Positions 7,615-16,030 of a stretch of DNA of 19,843 nucleotides are shown here, in pieces. The notes beneath the pieces are model-generated. The model was not told the DNA's origin, did no database searches, and was given only the letters and a program-made list of their open reading frames with translations. The DNA lies in NCBI GenBank assembly GCA_021648225.1, contig JAKITE010000039.1:1-19843 (forward strand), given 5' to 3'. Each line of letters begins with the position of its first letter. Within the stretch, counting starts at the first letter, position 1. Origin of the DNA: Paracoccaceae bacterium (GTDB lineage Bacteria > Pseudomonadota > Alphaproteobacteria > Rhodobacterales > Rhodobacteraceae). The translations under genes were made by a program, and so were the position numbers.

Positions 7615-8115
7615 ATGAATACTATGTTTTTCACCAAAATCCTCGGCGGCGTTGCTGGTTCGCTTTTGATCCTGCTTTTGGTCAAATGGGCTGCTGACGC
7701 ATATTATTTTCCCGGTTCGGGTCATGGCGACGGGGTAGAGGCCGCCTATGCGATCGCTGTTGAAGACGACGGTGTGGCCGAAGAAGTGGTCGAAGTGCCC
7801 TTTGCCGAATTGCTGGCAGCGGCCGATGTTAATGCGGGCCAACGTAAATTTGGCAAATGTGCTGCTTGTCATACAATCGAAGCAGGCGCAAACGGCATTG
7901 GCCCCACGCTGTTCGAAGTCGTAGGCCGCGAAATCGGTGGCTCTGATTTTGGCAATTATTCCGGCAATCTGCCCAGCGGCACCTGGACCCCCGAAGAACT
8001 GAACGCATTTTTGATTAATCCGAAAACCTATGCGCCGGGCACTTCGATGAATTTCAGCGGCTTTGCAAAAGACACCGACCGCGCCAATGTCATTGCCTAT
8101 CTTTCCAGCCTGTAA
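7615..8115 (+). CDS. Membrane-anchored class I cytochrome c
   Basis: A 166-residue protein. Residues about 8-26 form an uncleaved N-terminal membrane anchor (TKILGGVAGSLLILLLVKW), followed by an acidic linker rich in Val, Glu and Asp (about 35-65) and then a cytochrome c domain. The haem is attached at CAACH (C82, C85, H86) and the sixth ligand is probably M145 in GTSMNFSG. This resembles the membrane-bound cytochrome c-552/CycM and CycY type that carries electrons from the bc1 complex to terminal oxidases in Rhodobacterales and relatives; which paralogue it is cannot be settled from sequence alone. It diverges from pheA. A strong terminator follows immediately, so it is monocistronic. Confidence 0.88.
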   Translation: MNTMFFTKILGGVAGSLLILLLVKWAADAYYFPGSGHGDGVEAAYAIAVEDDGVAEEVVEVPFAELLAAADVNAGQRKFGKCAACHTIEAGANGIGPTLFEVVGREIGGSDFGNYSGNLPSGTWTPEELNAFLINPKTYAPGTSMNFSGFAKDTDRANVIAYLSSL

Positions 8116-8140
8116 CCCGGCAAAAAATACCGATTAAAAG

Positions 8141-8169
8141 CCGCGCCTGAACAATAGGCGCGGTTTTTT
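8141..8169 (+). terminator. Rho-independent terminator after the cytochrome c gene
   Basis: CCGCGCCT (8141-8148) and AGGCGCGG (8156-8163) form a perfect 8-bp GC-rich stem with a 7-nt loop, followed directly by TTTTTT. It lies 25 nt after the cytochrome stop codon and separates that gene from the yej operon. This is a textbook intrinsic terminator. Confidence 0.92.
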
Positions 8170-8255
8170 GCTTTTCACAGCCCGATCACGCAATCGCGCC
8201 TTGTTTTGTTCGAAATTCCGGCTACCATCCTGAATTCGACAAACAGGAGCCAAGC

Positions 8256-10151
8256 ATGACCCATCATAATCGTATCAGAACCAAAGTGATCGCACGGAAA
8301 AATGCGCCGAACTGGATGGTTTTCAGCATCCTCGCATTGGCTGCGGTTTTGACGGTAATCGCAGGGGTCAGCCGCGCCGAAAGCGATATTACCATCAGCC
8401 ACGGCATTTCCAAATTTGGCGAGCTGAAATACGATGCCGATTTTACCCATCTTGATTATGTTAACCCCGACGCGCCGTTTGGTGGCGAATTTTCCACATG
8501 GGCTTTTGGCACGTTTGATTCGATGAACCCCTATATTACCAAAGGCACATCAGCGGGCAGTAGCAGCATTTTTGTGGAATCGCTGATGGTTGGCACTGCG
8601 GATGAAACCGGCTCGGTTTATGGGTTGATTGCTGAAACCATTGAATACCCCGAGGATCGCGCATGGGCGATATTCAACCTGCGTGAGGATGTCACGTTTT
8701 CCGATGGCACGCCGGTGATCGCATCGGATATTGTTTTTACCCATAATGTTTTTCTTGAAAAAGGCATCCCGTCTTACCGCGCCATTGTCGGTGCACAAAT
8801 TGCCACGGTCGAGGCACTGGATGATTATACCGTAAAATTTACCTTTACCAGCCCGTCGGAAAACAACGATAACCTGTTTTTGGCCGCCGGAACGCCGGTT
8901 TTATCCGAAGCACAATTTGCCGATCGGGATTTTGCGGAATCTACCCTTGATCCGATATTGGGCACCGGCCCTTATATTTTGGAAGAACTGGATATCGGCA
9001 AGCGCCTGACCTATCGTTACAACCCGGATTACTGGGGTGCTGATCACCCGATAAATGTCGGCCAGAACAATTTTGAATTCATCCGGTTTGAATATTACGC
9101 AGACCCGACCGCAGCTTTTGAGGGTTTCAAGGCCGGTCAATACCTGTTTCGCACTGAAAACTCCTCGCAAAAATGGGCGCAGGAATACAGCTTTCCTGCT
9201 GTGGAAAACGGTTGGGTCGTGACCGAGGAACTGGCCAATGGCAATATCGGTCAAGCACAGGGGTTTTATTATAACCTGCGCCGCGACAAGTTTTCAGACC
9301 CGCGCGTGCGCGAAGCCATCGGCATGGCGTTTAATTTTGAATGGTCAAACCGCACCTTGTTTTTCGGGCTTTATGCGCGCGTGGATTCATTCTGGAAAAA
9401 CTCTCCGCTAGAGGCCATGGGAGAAATCCCAGCCGACGAGTTGGCCATTCTGGAACCTTATCGGGATCAACTGCCGGATGCGGTGTTTTCCGAACCGGTC
9501 TATTCGCCGCCGGTTTCAGGCGAAAATCAAATTGACCGTGGCGTGATCCGCGCCGCTGGCAAATTGCTGGACGAGGCCGGTTGGACCATTCAGGACGGCG
9601 TGCGTAAAAACGCTGCTGGCGAACAGTTGACGGTTGAATTTATGATCAGAAGCCCTCTGTTTGATCGAATCGTAAATCCTTATATCGAAAATCTGGAACG
9701 GTTGGGCATTGTTGCCACCAATGATCGGGTGGATACATCGCAATATGTTGAACGCACCCGCAGCTTTGATTTTGATATTATGGTCACCAGTTACGCAAAC
9801 TCTTTGACCCCGGGAATTGGCTTACGCCAATATTATAATTCAGAGAACGCACAAGTGCCTTCACGCAATATTGTCGGGCTTGAAAACCCTGCAATTGATG
9901 CGCTGGTGGAAAACATTCTTGGCGCGACGGACCGAGACGAGCTTAACCTGCGCACTCGCGCGCTTGATCGGGCCTTGCGGGCTTTGCATATCTGGATTCC
10001 GCAATGGTTCAAAGAGGTTCACACCGTCGCCTATTGGGATGTCTATGAACATGGTGACGTAACGCTGGCGCCTTATGCGCTGGGGGCAAATAGCTGGTGG
10101 TGGTATTCCGAGGAAAAGGCCGCGAAATTGGCGGCTGAAGGCGCGCTATAA
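8256..10151 (+). CDS. yejA: Periplasmic peptide-binding protein of the YejABEF importer
   Basis: A 631-residue family 5 extracellular solute-binding protein. The start is ATG 8256 behind CAGGAGC. An N-terminal signal of the Sec type has a long basic n-region (about 1-20), the core MVFSILALAAVLTVIAG and probable cleavage after SRA at about residue 41. The mature start ITISHGISKFGELKYDADF and the later YVNPDAPFGGEFS and FDSMNPYI segments are typical of the YejA branch rather than generic DppA/OppA. The Yej system imports oligopeptides and, in enterobacteria, the antibiotic microcin C; the ligand here is unknown. The first gene of the operon, it is followed by yejB after 4 nt. A weak candidate promoter is TTGTTT (8201) with TACCAT (8223), spacing 16. 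Confidence 0.93.
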   Translation: MTHHNRIRTKVIARKNAPNWMVFSILALAAVLTVIAGVSRAESDITISHGISKFGELKYDADFTHLDYVNPDAPFGGEFSTWAFGTFDSMNPYITKGTSAGSSSIFVESLMVGTADETGSVYGLIAETIEYPEDRAWAIFNLREDVTFSDGTPVIASDIVFTHNVFLEKGIPSYRAIVGAQIATVEALDDYTVKFTFTSPSENNDNLFLAAGTPVLSEAQFADRDFAESTLDPILGTGPYILEELDIGKRLTYRYNPDYWGADHPINVGQNNFEFIRFEYYADPTAAFEGFKAGQYLFRTENSSQKWAQEYSFPAVENGWVVTEELANGNIGQAQGFYYNLRRDKFSDPRVREAIGMAFNFEWSNRTLFFGLYARVDSFWKNSPLEAMGEIPADELAILEPYRDQLPDAVFSEPVYSPPVSGENQIDRGVIRAAGKLLDEAGWTIQDGVRKNAAGEQLTVEFMIRSPLFDRIVNPYIENLERLGIVATNDRVDTSQYVERTRSFDFDIMVTSYANSLTPGIGLRQYYNSENAQVPSRNIVGLENPAIDALVENILGATDRDELNLRTRALDRALRALHIWIPQWFKEVHTVAYWDVYEHGDVTLAPYALGANSWWWYSEEKAAKLAAEGAL

Positions 10152-10155
10152 TCAA

Positions 10156-11247
10156 ATGGGAGCCTATATTTTTCGTCGGCTCCTGCTGATTATTCCAACA
10201 TTACTGGGCATCATGGCAATTAATTTTGCCCTGATCCAGTTTGTGCCAGGCGGGCCGATTGAGCAGATTATTTCCAACCTTGAAAACGGATCGGACACGT
10301 TTGATTTATTAGGCGGGTCCAGTGCGGATGCCGGCATTAATAATGCGGATGACCAAGATATCGGCAGCTATCGGGGGCGGCGCGGCTTGCCTGATGATTT
10401 TATCGAAGATCTGGAAAGACAGTTCGGGTTTGACAAGCCACCGTTAACGCGGTTCTGGAACATGGTAAAAAGCTATGCGGTGTTTGATTTTGGCGACAGC
10501 TATTTTCGGTCAATCTCGGTGCGTGATCTGATTTTGGAAAAAATGCCGGTGTCGATTTCACTGGGGCTTTGGTCGACATTAATTGCCTATCTGATCGCCA
10601 TCCCGCTGGGCATCAAAAAAGCCGTGCGCGATGGCAGCCGGTTTGATACCTGGAGCACCGCAATTCTGGTGGCGGCCTATGCCATCCCGACATTTTTGTT
10701 TGCGGTAATGCTGGTGATATTATTCGCCGGTGGCTCATTTTTGCAGATTTTTCCGCTGCGGGGGCTGACCTCGGATAATTTTGCCGAATTGTCTTTGATT
10801 GGTAAAATTGGCGATTATTTCTGGCATCTGGCCCTGCCAATTCTGGCCATGGGCATTGGCAGTTTTACCACCCTTGCGCTGCTGACCAAAAATTCCTTTA
10901 TGGATGAAATTCGCAAACAATATGTGATTACGGCCCGCGCCAAAGGCTTGCCGGAAAAACGTATTCTTTACGGGCATGTGTTTCGCAACGCCATGCTGAT
11001 CATCATTGCCGGATTTCCGGCAATATTTATCAGCGTGTTTTTTGGCAGCTCGTTGCTGATTGAAACAATATTCTCATTGGATGGTCTGGGCAGGCTAGGG
11101 TTTGAAGCAGTATTAACCCGCGATTATCCTATTATTTTTGGCACATTGTATTTCTTTACCCTGCTGGGATTATTGGTGAAAATATTGTCAGATATCACTT
11201 ATGTGTGGATTGATCCGCGCATTGATTTTGGTAACCGCCAATCATGA
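10156..11247 (+). CDS. yejB: Peptide ABC transporter permease YejB
   Basis: A 363-residue inner-membrane permease. ATG 10156 is chosen because it lies 4 nt after the yejA stop and begins the standard MGAYIFRRLLLIIPTLLGIM first helix; the frame extends further upstream only into yejA. A large periplasmic segment between helices 1 and 2 (about 38-125, with RRGLPDDFIEDLERQFGFDK) is characteristic of YejB-type permeases. The cytoplasmic EAA loop that docks with the ATPase is visible as VITARAKGLPEKRILYGHVF followed by RNA. The C terminus, VWIDPRIDFG, is the usual DPR-containing ending. It pairs with YejE and overlaps its start by 4 nt. Confidence 0.95.
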   Translation: MGAYIFRRLLLIIPTLLGIMAINFALIQFVPGGPIEQIISNLENGSDTFDLLGGSSADAGINNADDQDIGSYRGRRGLPDDFIEDLERQFGFDKPPLTRFWNMVKSYAVFDFGDSYFRSISVRDLILEKMPVSISLGLWSTLIAYLIAIPLGIKKAVRDGSRFDTWSTAILVAAYAIPTFLFAVMLVILFAGGSFLQIFPLRGLTSDNFAELSLIGKIGDYFWHLALPILAMGIGSFTTLALLTKNSFMDEIRKQYVITARAKGLPEKRILYGHVFRNAMLIIIAGFPAIFISVFFGSSLLIETIFSLDGLGRLGFEAVLTRDYPIIFGTLYFFTLLGLLVKILSDITYVWIDPRIDFGNRQS

Positions 11248-12353
11248 AACTTACCAATCTACATAAACGCCGCCTTGCCAATTTTCGTGCCAATCGCCGC
11301 GCATACTGGAGCCTGTGGATTTTTGGCGTGCTGTTTATCCTGTCACTATTTGCCGAATTTATCGCCAATGACCGGCCGCTTTTGGTATCGTATCAGGGTG
11401 AATTATTCATGCCGGTTTTCAACACCTATACCGACCAGCAATTCGGCGGAGACTTCCTGACCGAGGCCCAATATCACGACGCAGACATGCAATGCCTGAT
11501 CAGAACCGGCGGGCTGGAGGCCTGTTTTGATGACCCTGCCGCCATATATGCAGACGCCGCTGACGGGGTGGTTTTTGGCGCTAAAATTGACAAAGGCTGG
11601 ATGGTCTGGCCGCTAATCCCCTATAGCTTTACCACCGTGGATACCCGCAATGTTGAAACCGCCCCCGGCCCACCAGACAAGTTTCACTGGCTGGGCACCG
11701 ATGATCAGGCAAGGGATGTTGGCGCGCGCATCATTTACGGGTTTCGGATATCCATTCTGTTTGCGCTGGTTGTAACCGTGCCATCGGTAATTATCGGCAT
11801 TTCGCTGGGCGCGGCGCAGGGTTATTTTGGCGGCATGTTTGACCTGCTATTCCAGCGCTTTACCGAGATATGGGGCTCGATCCCCATGCTTTATGTGATC
11901 ATCCTGCTATCCGCCATGTTTACGATGAATTTCTGGATACTATCAGGCCTGATCATCCTGTTTGGCTGGAACGCATTGGATGGCGTGGTGCGCGCGGAAT
12001 TTTTGCGGGCCCGCAATTTTGAATATGTGCGCGCCGCGCGGGCACTTGGCGTGCGTGACCGCACCATCATGTTTCGCCATGTCTTGCCTAACGCCATGGT
12101 CGCCACCGTAACCATGTTGCCATTTTTGCTGACCGGCGCCATTGGCACCCTGACCAGCCTTGATTTTCTGGGCTTTGGCCTGCCCTCGTCCTACCCGTCA
12201 CTGGGGGAATTGGCACTGCAAGCCAAGGCCCATATCACCTCGCCCTGGTTGGGGTTTGCGGCGTTTTTCACCATTGCCACCATGTTGTCGTTGCTGGTGT
12301 TTATCTTTGAGGGCGTGCGCGATGCGTTTGACCCAAGAAAGACCTTTCAATGA
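11244..12353 (+). CDS. yejE: Peptide ABC transporter permease YejE
   Basis: The 369-residue second permease of the importer. Its ATG overlaps the yejB stop as ATGA, indicating translational coupling. The first helix (about 21-41, AYWSLWIFGVLFILSLFAEF) is followed by a long periplasmic region containing the family segment ANDRPLLVSYQGELFMPVFN. The core helices follow the LGTDDQARDVGARIIYGFRI motif typical of DppC/YejE permeases. The EAA loop is EYVRAARALGVRDRTIMFRH followed by VLPNA. The ending FEGVRDAFDPRK is also typical. It overlaps yejF by 4 nt. Confidence 0.95.
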   Translation: MKLTNLHKRRLANFRANRRAYWSLWIFGVLFILSLFAEFIANDRPLLVSYQGELFMPVFNTYTDQQFGGDFLTEAQYHDADMQCLIRTGGLEACFDDPAAIYADAADGVVFGAKIDKGWMVWPLIPYSFTTVDTRNVETAPGPPDKFHWLGTDDQARDVGARIIYGFRISILFALVVTVPSVIIGISLGAAQGYFGGMFDLLFQRFTEIWGSIPMLYVIILLSAMFTMNFWILSGLIILFGWNALDGVVRAEFLRARNFEYVRAARALGVRDRTIMFRHVLPNAMVATVTMLPFLLTGAIGTLTSLDFLGFGLPSSYPSLGELALQAKAHITSPWLGFAAFFTIATMLSLLVFIFEGVRDAFDPRKTFQ

Positions 12354-13918
12354 CCGCGCTGCTTGAAATCAAAAACCTGACCATCAGTTTTGCTGATGCC
12401 GCGCCGGTGGTTAGCGATATAACGCTGGACATCAAGGCCGGTGAAACCGTGGCCATTGTGGGCGAAAGCGGGTCGGGCAAATCGGTAACCGCGCTTTCTA
12501 CGGTGTCTTTGCTACCCGAAAGCGCCAAGCTTTCCGGCAGCATCAAATTTGAAGGGGTGGAGCTGTTGCATGCTGATCAACCCACCCTGCAAGGTCTGCG
12601 CGGCAATGAGATCAGTTTTATTTTTCAAGAACCGATGACCTCGCTAAACCCGCTGCATACCATTGAAAAACAGGTTTCCGAAAGCCTGTCCCTGCACCAA
12701 AACATGCGCGGCCCGCAGGCGCGCGGGCGGGTGTTGGAATTGCTGGCAAAGGTGGGCATAGACGATGCAGAATCGCGGCTTTCGGCCTATCCGCATCAGC
12801 TTTCGGGTGGGCAGCGCCAACGGGTGATGATCGCCATGGCGCTGGCCAACCGGCCGAAATTGCTGATCGCAGATGAACCGACCACCGCGCTGGATGTGAC
12901 CATTCAGGCCCAAATTCTGGCATTGCTGGCACAATTGCAGCGCGATGAGGGGCTGGCAATTTTGTTTATCACCCATGATCTGGGCATTGTGCGCCACATT
13001 TCCGAGCGGGTTTATGTGATGGAAAACGGCCATATGGTTGAAAGCGGCGACACCAAATCGGTTTTTGCCAACCCGAGTAAAACCTATACCAAAACCTTGC
13101 TGAATGCCGCGCCGGGCGGCAGCCCTGCGCCGGTGTCTGCAAACAGCAAGGTTGTTCTTGAAACCGAAAAGCTGAGGGTCTGGTTTCCGATTCAACGCGG
13201 GATTTTGAAACGCACTGTTGGCCATATCAAAGCGGTGAATGCAGCAGATCTGTCGATCCGCGCCGGTGAAACGCTGGGCATTGTCGGCGAAAGCGGATCA
13301 GGCAAAACCACGGTGGCTTTGGCGATATTGCGGCTGTTACGATCCAAGGGGCAAATCCGGTTTAACGGATGCGATATTCAGGGCCTGCGCAACAACCAGA
13401 TGCGGCCCTTGCGTAAAGACCTGCAAATTGTGTTTCAAGACCCGTTCGGGTCTTTGTCGCCGCGCATGACTGTGGAACAAATTGTGTCCGAAGGGCTGGC
13501 CGTGCATGGGTTGCTGGAAAACCTTGACCAGACGGTGGATGATGCGCTGAGCGAAGTGGGCTTGGACCCGGAATTCAAAACCCGCTATCCACATGAATTT
13601 TCCGGCGGCCAGCGGCAACGTATCGCCATTGCCCGCGCGATTATTCTAAAACCGAAATTACTGGTGCTGGACGAGCCGACCTCCGCATTGGACATGACCG
13701 TGCAGGTGCAAATTGTGGATCTGTTGCGGGATTTGCAGAAAAAATACCAACTGGCCTATTTGTTTATCAGCCATGACCTACGGGTGGTGCGCGCCCTTAG
13801 CCATAAAATACTGGTGATGAAAGCCGGTGATATTGTCGAGGCCGGTTCGGTTGAGGATATTTTTGAAAACCCGCAAAATAGCTATACCAAAGCCCTGCTT
13901 AAGGCGGCGCTGAATTAA
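12350..13918 (+). CDS. yejF: Peptide ABC transporter double ATPase YejF
   Basis: A 522-residue cytoplasmic ATPase with two complete ABC domains fused in one chain, as in the YejF/GsiA branch, whereas Opp/Dpp systems use two separate subunits. Domain 1 has Walker A GESGSGKS at about 38-45, the Q-loop FQEP, the signature LSGGQRQR at about 151-158, Walker B LLIADEPT near 171-178 and the switch His in FITHD. Domain 2 has Walker A GESGSGKT at about 313-320, FQDP, the signature FSGGQRQR at about 417-424, Walker B LLVLDEPT and FISHD. Both nucleotide sites look active. It is the last gene of the operon; its 3' end overlaps the convergent sulfotransferase gene by 20 nt and no terminator was seen. Confidence 0.96.
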   Translation: MTALLEIKNLTISFADAAPVVSDITLDIKAGETVAIVGESGSGKSVTALSTVSLLPESAKLSGSIKFEGVELLHADQPTLQGLRGNEISFIFQEPMTSLNPLHTIEKQVSESLSLHQNMRGPQARGRVLELLAKVGIDDAESRLSAYPHQLSGGQRQRVMIAMALANRPKLLIADEPTTALDVTIQAQILALLAQLQRDEGLAILFITHDLGIVRHISERVYVMENGHMVESGDTKSVFANPSKTYTKTLLNAAPGGSPAPVSANSKVVLETEKLRVWFPIQRGILKRTVGHIKAVNAADLSIRAGETLGIVGESGSGKTTVALAILRLLRSKGQIRFNGCDIQGLRNNQMRPLRKDLQIVFQDPFGSLSPRMTVEQIVSEGLAVHGLLENLDQTVDDALSEVGLDPEFKTRYPHEFSGGQRQRIAIARAIILKPKLLVLDEPTSALDMTVQVQIVDLLRDLQKKYQLAYLFISHDLRVVRALSHKILVMKAGDIVEAGSVEDIFENPQNSYTKALLKAALN

Positions 13919-14762
13919 GCGCGTTTAGCATTGGCTGGCGTTCTGCCGCGACTTTTTTCAAGAACTCACCCTCGTCTATGCGAAACTGATCCGAAAATTC
14001 CTGATTTTTGGAGGTGCCCAGTTTTTGATGTTGCAGCGAAAACCGGGTTTCGGGCAGGTCAGGCAGGCCCAGATGCTTAGCAAAATCATCGGCAATTTCA
14101 CCCGCGGACATCTGGATCATTTTTTCATAGCTCATCCGCTTGGGTGATATTTCAAAACGCGCAAACCATGCCTCGGACAGGCGTTCGGCTGCCAGAATAT
14201 GATTTAGCCAGCGTTTGATTTTTTTAGGTTCATAGATAAAAGATTTTTCCGCCTCAGCCCTTTGGCCAGGGTTTGATTGCGCTGTATGGCCGATATGCAA
14301 CGTGACCATTTTTGCCAGTGAAACCGCCTGTGCGACAATGTCTTCTCGAATTAACCAATAGCTTTTTGCGCAGGCAAAAATATCAAAAAAATCAGTGGGT
14401 TGAGGGAAGATTTTATTAAGCTGATGGCCGGTAATTTCAAAGCCAAACACGCCATTTCGATTAAGCCAGCGCGACAGGTTTTCAATATAGGATTGCATGT
14501 CTTTTGCCTGCACCGCCTGCGCGATTTCCGGCAGGAAATTCGGGTTAAACGCCTCGGTCGCCTCACCCAGGTTTTTGGTTTGTGACAAAATTTCCGTAAG
14601 CCGAGAACTGCCGGAACGCGGTGTAAAATAGACCACATAAGTATGATCAGGCATTGGCCGCATGGCGATCTGGTTGGCCCGTGTCTGGTTATGGGCGACC
14701 TTTTCAAAATACACAGATGCTGCATTTTTTGAATCGGGGCTGTTCAGTGTTGAGATAGACAA
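13899..14762 (-). CDS. Stf0-like sulfotransferase
   Basis: Up to 287 residues. The PAPS-binding 5' loop is YFTPRSGSSRLTEIL, with PRSGSS at about 48-53. Downstream, GVFGFEITGHQL (about 104-115) and LIREDIVAQAVSLAKM (about 137-152, the 3'-phosphate-binding Arg/Ser region) match the Stf0 family, whose type member sulfates trehalose in mycobacteria. It should be a cytoplasmic enzyme transferring sulfate from PAPS to a carbohydrate or other hydroxyl acceptor, which cannot be named here. The start is uncertain: TTG 14762 has AAGG about 8 nt upstream, and the first in-frame Met codons are at residues 34 and 37, still before the PAPS loop. The 3' end overlaps yejF by 20 nt. No second sulfation gene is nearby. 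Confidence 0.8.
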   Translation of the reverse strand: MSISTLNSPDSKNAASVYFEKVAHNQTRANQIAMRPMPDHTYVVYFTPRSGSSRLTEILSQTKNLGEATEAFNPNFLPEIAQAVQAKDMQSYIENLSRWLNRNGVFGFEITGHQLNKIFPQPTDFFDIFACAKSYWLIREDIVAQAVSLAKMVTLHIGHTAQSNPGQRAEAEKSFIYEPKKIKRWLNHILAAERLSEAWFARFEISPKRMSYEKMIQMSAGEIADDFAKHLGLPDLPETRFSLQHQKLGTSKNQEFSDQFRIDEGEFLKKVAAERQPMLNALNSAPP

Positions 14763-14855
14763 ACCGGCGCCTTTTTTAGATTTACCCGATTTTATGAAAG
14801 CTTGGTTAATATTTTATTAGCAAATTCCCTTATTGAAATCTTTTGTCAGCTATGC

Positions 14856-14870
14856 GAACATAGCATGAAC
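14856..14870. promoter_or_regulatory. LexA (SOS) box of alphaproteobacterial type
   Basis: GAAC-ATAGCAT-GAAC, which read on the other strand is GTTC-N7-GTTC. This direct repeat is the LexA operator described for Rhodobacter and other alphaproteobacteria. It ends 17 nt before the start codon of the ImuA-like gene, a position where LexA would block transcription or its start. The intervening sequence is consistent with damage-induced expression of that gene. Confidence 0.75.
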
Positions 14871-14887
14871 AAACCTGTTGATTTGCC

Positions 14888-15469
14888 ATGTCCAACCCCC
14901 TGCCTAGCCATCGCGCCAGTCGCCCTGCGCCTGAAATTATGCTTTTTAAGGATGCCTGTTTTGCGCTGGGGCGAGTGCATGAGCTTTGCGGGCCGGCACG
15001 GGTGTTTATGGCGCTTTTGCTTGCGGCCAGAACCAGCGGCGATATTTTGTGGATCAGACCGAAATGGTCGGTTGAACAATTGCTGCCCGCAGGGGTGATT
15101 GAAATTCTTGATCCGGCGCGGCTGTTATTTCTGAATGCCCCGCGCGAGGAAGATATTTTATGGAGCATGGAAGAATCCCTGCGTAGTGGCGCCGTTTCAA
15201 CCGTTATCAGCCAGATCGCCAGCCCCCCTGCCCTAACCCCGATCCGGCGGCTTTTGCTTGCGGCGGAATCCGGCAACCGGCGCGGGTATAAACCGCCTTT
15301 GATGCTGGTGCTTACCCCGGGAACCGGCGGCGCCCAAGGGGTAGAAACCCGCTGGCACGCCGCGCCGGTTTTGAAAGAAAAACACATAAAGTGGCAGCTG
15401 AGCCGCACCAAAAGCAGGCTTAGCCCTGTGGCCCAATGGTTGGTTGGCAAGGATGATTTTCTGCCATGA
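14888..15469 (+). CDS. ImuA-like (RecA-fold) SOS-associated protein
   Basis: A 193-residue protein from ATG 14888. The segments ALGRVHELCGPARVFMALLL (about 27-46), GDILWIRP near 51-58, DPARLLFL near 75-82, DILWSMEESLRSGAVSTVI (about 89-107) and PIRRLLLAAESG (about 118-129) follow the pattern of ImuA/SulA-like proteins, RecA-fold relatives that act with ImuB and the polymerase DnaE2 in mutagenic lesion bypass. The position of the Walker A loop (CGPARVF) lacks the Gly-Lys-Ser/Thr of an active ATPase. A LexA-type box lies directly upstream, supporting SOS control. No imuB or dnaE2 is next to it in this window. tRNA-Arg follows after about 50 nt. The match to ImuA is by recalled sequence pattern only. 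Confidence 0.7.
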   Translation: MSNPLPSHRASRPAPEIMLFKDACFALGRVHELCGPARVFMALLLAARTSGDILWIRPKWSVEQLLPAGVIEILDPARLLFLNAPREEDILWSMEESLRSGAVSTVISQIASPPALTPIRRLLLAAESGNRRGYKPPLMLVLTPGTGGAQGVETRWHAAPVLKEKHIKWQLSRTKSRLSPVAQWLVGKDDFLP

Positions 15470-15518
15470 GCAGAAGCCAATTGCATTCATCAAACGCAAC
15501 GGATTAAAACAGCCTCAA

Positions 15519-15595
15519 GGCCCCGTGGCTCAACTGGATAGAGCAGCCCCCTCCTAAGGGGCAGGTTGGTGGTTCGAATCCACCCGGGGTCACCA
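15519..15595 (+). tRNA. tRNA-Arg (anticodon CCT)
   Basis: A 77-nt cloverleaf with encoded CCA. The acceptor stem GGCCCCG pairs with CGGGGTC (one G-U). The D arm is GCTC...GAGC, the anticodon stem GCCCC/GGGGC holds the loop CTCCTAA, and the T arm is GGTGG-TTCGAAT-CCACC. The anticodon CCT reads AGG. It is followed directly by the tandem repeat array. Confidence 0.95.
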
Positions 15596-15599
15596 TTAT

Positions 15600-15878
15600 T
15601 GTCTCACGCCCAAAGAGCTCCGACGGGGCGGGCTGACCGCCCGAAGCACAGTCGCGCTTTTGCGGGTGCGCGTTTGACGTTTTGCCTAACAGCCTTGTTA
15701 ATATTTGTCTCACGCCCAAAGAGCTCCGACGGGGCGCGGGCTGACCGCCCGAAGCGCAGTCGCGCTTTTGCGGGTGCGCGTTTGACGTTTTGCCTAACAG
15801 CCTTGTTAATATTTGTCTCACGCCCAAAGGGCTCCGACGGGGCGCGGGCTGACCGCCCGAAGCGCAGTCGCGCTTTTG
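15600..15878 (+). repeat. Three tandem direct repeats of 106-108 bp between two tRNA genes
   Basis: Copy 1 spans 15600-15705, copy 2 spans 15706-15813, and copy 3 (15814 to about 15878) stops after the first 65 bases. Each begins TGTCTCACGCCCAAAG and the two full copies end in CAGCCTTGTTAATATT. Copies 1 and 2 differ by a 2-bp GC indel and a few substitutions; copies 2 and 3 are nearly identical where both exist. Inside each unit are CGGGC/GCCCG and, in copies 2 and 3, AGCGC-AGTC-GCGCT followed by TTTT, a short terminator-like hairpin. On the minus strand the array reads open as a repeated peptide, but that frame runs antisense through tRNA-Arg and is not a credible gene. Confidence 0.85.
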
Positions 15879-16030
15879 GGGTGGTAGATGGCGAGATTGG
15901 GTATACAGGCTAGTTCTGGGCTTACGCCCCTCAAACACTGTCCATTTGGCCACCTCTGACAAATCTTCACCAAATTCGTCTATATCCGCTTGACGCCTTA
16001 TCACCGCTGCCATAAATACGCCTTTGGTAA
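15879..16030. other. Unassigned spacer between repeat array and tRNA-Met
   Basis: About 150 nt with no recognised gene. On the minus strand ATG 16013, with AAAGG about 9 nt upstream, opens a frame beginning MAAVIRRQADIDEFGEDL that runs for about 37 codons before entering the repeats. It could be the start of a small gene truncated by the repeat array, but I do not recognise it and do not call it. Confidence 0.3.

Noticed and set aside
12644..13225. 193-codon minus-strand ORF opposite yejF
   Set aside because: It is a shadow of the first ABC domain; yejF is certain.
15600..15878. CRISPR array
   Set aside because: The units are contiguous 106-108 bp direct repeats with no variable spacers, so this is not a CRISPR.
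15504..16013. 169-codon minus-strand ORF with repeated QKRDCASGGQPAP units
   Set aside because: Its C terminus (GGFEPPTCPLGGGCSIQLSH) is the antisense translation of tRNA-Arg, a well-known annotation artefact, and its middle is the tandem repeat array. Only the first 37 codons lie outside these.
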